A stretch of 5,937 bases of DNA from Rubrobacter sp. (GTDB lineage: Bacteria; Actinomycetota; Rubrobacteria; Rubrobacterales; Rubrobacteraceae). The notes below the pieces were generated by a model. The model was not told the DNA's origin, made no database searches, and worked only from the letters and a program-made list of their open reading frames with translations. The position numbers were made by a program, and so were the translations under genes. Of the stretch, positions 5,934 through 5,937 are shown piece by piece. The first letter of the stretch is position 1. Every line of letters begins with the position of its first letter. The DNA is taken from positions 1 to 5,937 of the forward strand of contig JACDGB010000131.1 in the NCBI GenBank assembly GCA_013815485.1. Reading direction: 5' to 3'.

Positions 5934-5937
5934 GTTG

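Overview
The window is GC-rich and densely packed. It reads like an actinobacterial sugar or polyol utilisation locus. Tight stop/start overlaps, a GTG start, and frequent AGG and ATA codons alongside a G/C-rich third position would fit a Rubrobacter-like actinobacterium. That taxonomic guess is inference only, because no marker gene is present.

Layout. Left arm, plus strand, bases 1-4377: the C-terminal part of an ABC solute-binding protein cut by the window edge; two MalF-type and MalG-type inner-membrane permeases; a small META-domain (HslJ-like) putative lipoprotein; and a zinc-dependent sorbitol/xylitol-type medium-chain dehydrogenase. The genes touch or overlap (TAG|ATG, GTGA, a 10-base gap, ATGA), so they look like one operon. 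Right arm, minus strand, bases 4388-5933: two tandem short-chain dehydrogenases (SDRs) of the sorbose-reductase/polyol-dehydrogenase type, transcribed toward the left arm. The two arms converge with only 10 bases between stop codons. No intergenic stretch exceeds about 22 bases, so no promoter or operator can be placed; those sites must lie outside the window.

How the genes may work together (inference). The binding protein and two permeases would import a sugar alcohol or related sugar, powered by an ATPase not encoded here. The zinc enzyme would oxidise a polyol to a ketose with NAD+. The two SDRs would interconvert further polyol/ketose pairs; their cofactor loops suggest that one prefers NAD(H) and the other NADP(H). 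The META-domain gene has no obvious place in this pathway.

I found no evidence of an undescribed system, mobile element, CRISPR array or RNA gene. The points most worth a second look are: the lower-GC META-domain gene with a questionable start, possibly frameshifted just after an upstream ATG; an Asp in place of the first structural-zinc Cys in the dehydrogenase; a Ser in place of the middle Gly in the nucleotide-binding motif of one SDR; the opposite predicted cofactor preference of the paired SDRs; and a strong inverted repeat at the convergent junction.
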